DNA from: Oceaniovalibus sp. ACAM 378
GTDB taxonomy: Bacteria > Pseudomonadota > Alphaproteobacteria > Rhodobacterales > Rhodobacteraceae
NCBI RefSeq assembly: GCF_008085915.1
Contig: NZ_VSJK01000017.1
Coordinates: 36,904 to 100,903 of the forward strand
Reading direction: 5' to 3'
DNA length: 64,000 nucleotides
The notes beneath the pieces were generated by a model, which did not search any database, was not told the origin of the DNA, and was given only the letters and a program-made list of their open reading frames with translations. Below, piece by piece: positions 62,943-64,000 of the stretch. A program made the translations under genes and the position numbers. Every line of letters begins with the position of its first letter. Positions within the stretch are counted from its first letter, which is position 1.

Positions 62943-63680
62943 ATGCGGGCTATATTTATTGTTGGAACGGGCCGCTCAGGAACACATTTTACGACGCGTC
63001 TCTTGAATGGTTTCGAGCATACCAATGACCCCATGAAAGGAAAAGAAGACCCCAATCTTCTAATGGACATCGCTAACGCAGCAATCCACCATCGTCTACC
63101 TTCAAGAAATTCCGAGAGAGTATATCGGCATAGGATAATGCATGAAGACGGTGTTTTTCTAGACCAGCACCACCCAAATCTTTTTTTTGTTAACCACTGG
63201 AGCACCTTATTCGAAGGAGTTGTCTTCCTTTACCCTCAACGACCAATTTACCAGACTGTAGCTTCAATGCTTCGCCACAGAGGAGTGATGTCTTGGTACC
63301 GCTACGCGAAAGGGTGGCGCCAGCGAACCATTAACAGGATACCCTATCCAAATCGCTTTCTTGGGTTGGAACAGTTTTCCGATGTTCAATCTTTGCCTCC
63401 CCACCTCCTGTGCGCACATCGAGTAATAGCACATCAAAAGGCGTATGAAGGGTCAGTTGCTATGATGAACGGGGCTCTCCGTTCCATTGATTACGTGAGC
63501 TTAGTCAACAATCCGCTAGAGGAATTCTCGCGCGTGTTTTCGGCTAAGGAAATCACCAGGCTAGGAAAATTCTCCCTGGTTGAACAGCCAAGCCCACAAT
63601 CCCTTAGCAAGTACAAAGATGTACTTAGTGAGAAAGAGGTTGCAGAGATTAACGCTTTGGGGCGCACGCTCTATGGATAA
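62943..63680 (+). CDS. Sulfotransferase family protein
   Basis: ATG 62943 is preferred because CAGGAG lies 6 bases upstream, giving 245 residues; a GTG at 62913 would extend it by ten residues. The N-terminal IFIVGTGRSGTHFTTRLLNG is the PAPS-binding loop. HRIMHEDGVFLDQHHPNLFF and FEGVVFLYPQRPIYQTVASM (3' phosphate region, with Arg) follow. The gene is AT-rich, like the GT61 gene. Glycan sulfation is the likely role by neighbourhood. Confidence 0.75.
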   Translation: MRAIFIVGTGRSGTHFTTRLLNGFEHTNDPMKGKEDPNLLMDIANAAIHHRLPSRNSERVYRHRIMHEDGVFLDQHHPNLFFVNHWSTLFEGVVFLYPQRPIYQTVASMLRHRGVMSWYRYAKGWRQRTINRIPYPNRFLGLEQFSDVQSLPPHLLCAHRVIAHQKAYEGSVAMMNGALRSIDYVSLVNNPLEEFSRVFSAKEITRLGKFSLVEQPSPQSLSKYKDVLSEKEVAEINALGRTLYG

Positions 63681-64000
63681 CTCGACCTGCTCTGTAAGGT
63701 AAGCGATGGGGTGGACGCGGCTCTGATGATGTAACCGCCCTCCGGCGGCATCGATGTGCCATATGTGGACGGCCCCCTCCCTGCAAGAACTCGTTGATGA
63801 TTTTGATCGGATCGCTTGCGTTCATATGTCCGGCCTGTTGGTGCGCTCGCACATGAACGCTGGCCAAGATAGTTTCCGCGACGTTGGTTCCAAACAAGGT
63901 GACGGCCACATCGGGCCATTGGCACATACGGGGTGTCCCACGTATCGGATCGATCGATCACACCATCTTCAGATTTCCTGCAAGTTCACGCATCAGCTCA
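63681..64000. other. Unassigned end of window with repeat copy B
   Basis: The block at 63698-63761 matches 52953-52999. Downstream, the minus strand has a frame (VAVTLFGTNVAETILASVHV, then NASDPIKIINEFLQGG) with some coding character, but the window ends before it can be judged. No family was recognised. Confidence 0.35.

Overview
The window looks like part of a large plasmid or chromid of an alphaproteobacterium, most likely a Rhodobacteraceae/Roseobacter-type organism. The evidence is a complete repABC replication and partitioning operon, a second iteron-type replication initiator with its iterons, a DUF1403-ScpB pair of the kind found on alphaproteobacterial plasmids, generally high GC, and transport and oxidation genes typical of that group. 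No rRNA, tRNA or CRISPR array was recognised.

Layout. (1) 0-3 kb: the 3' end of a TRAP transporter large permease and a thiamine-diphosphate enzyme. (2) 2.7-4.8 kb: an island of debris, with transposase relics (IS481-, IS3-type), nrtS with a possible coupled leader peptide, a frameshifted and truncated cas3 HD-domain relic, and a brnTA toxin-antitoxin pair. (3) 4.8-6.2 kb: an unassigned polytopic membrane protein. (4) 6.5-14.7 kb: a tightly packed eight-gene minus-strand operon. It holds a complete oligopeptide-type ABC importer with a glycerophosphodiesterase, an alkaline-phosphatase-superfamily enzyme and a HAD phosphatase inserted between the transporter genes, which suggests uptake and dephosphorylation of a phosphodiester. 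(5) 15.1-17.5 kb: a small acyl-transfer locus (acyl carrier protein, LpxL-like acyltransferase, LnmK-like hot-dog enzyme), followed by a sugar-isomerase-like gene. (6) 18.7-30.2 kb: two replicons, Rep plus six iterons and repABC with ctRNA and two candidate parS palindromes, separated by about 6 kb of nested and decayed transposons. (7) 30.6-38.3 kb: IS6 and IS3 copies, then an HTH protein and two overlapping tyrosine recombinases, the second split by a slippery A run, and a convergent third integrase. (8) 38.3-40.8 kb: a Phd/PIN toxin-antitoxin pair, DUF1403 and ScpB. (9) 41.1-50.6 kb: a PQQ alcohol dehydrogenase with an Asp-x-Asp metal signature, two solute-binding-like proteins, an ABC-2 type transporter, a site-2-protease homologue without its metal motif, a cytochrome c and an SsuABC-like importer. 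Together these form a periplasmic alcohol-oxidation locus, possibly lanthanide-dependent. (10) 51-64 kb: surface polysaccharide genes (flippase, pyruvyltransferase, GT61, two GT4s, two sulfotransferases), a GMC oxidoreductase operon with a Tat-exported small protein, and a toxin-antitoxin pair whose toxin is broken.

The window appears to be a mosaic: two replication systems suggest a plasmid fusion, the transposon graveyard lies between them, and metabolic and surface modules flank them. The AT-rich pyruvyltransferase, GT61 and sulfotransferase genes differ clearly in base composition from their GC-rich neighbours, which suggests separate acquisition.
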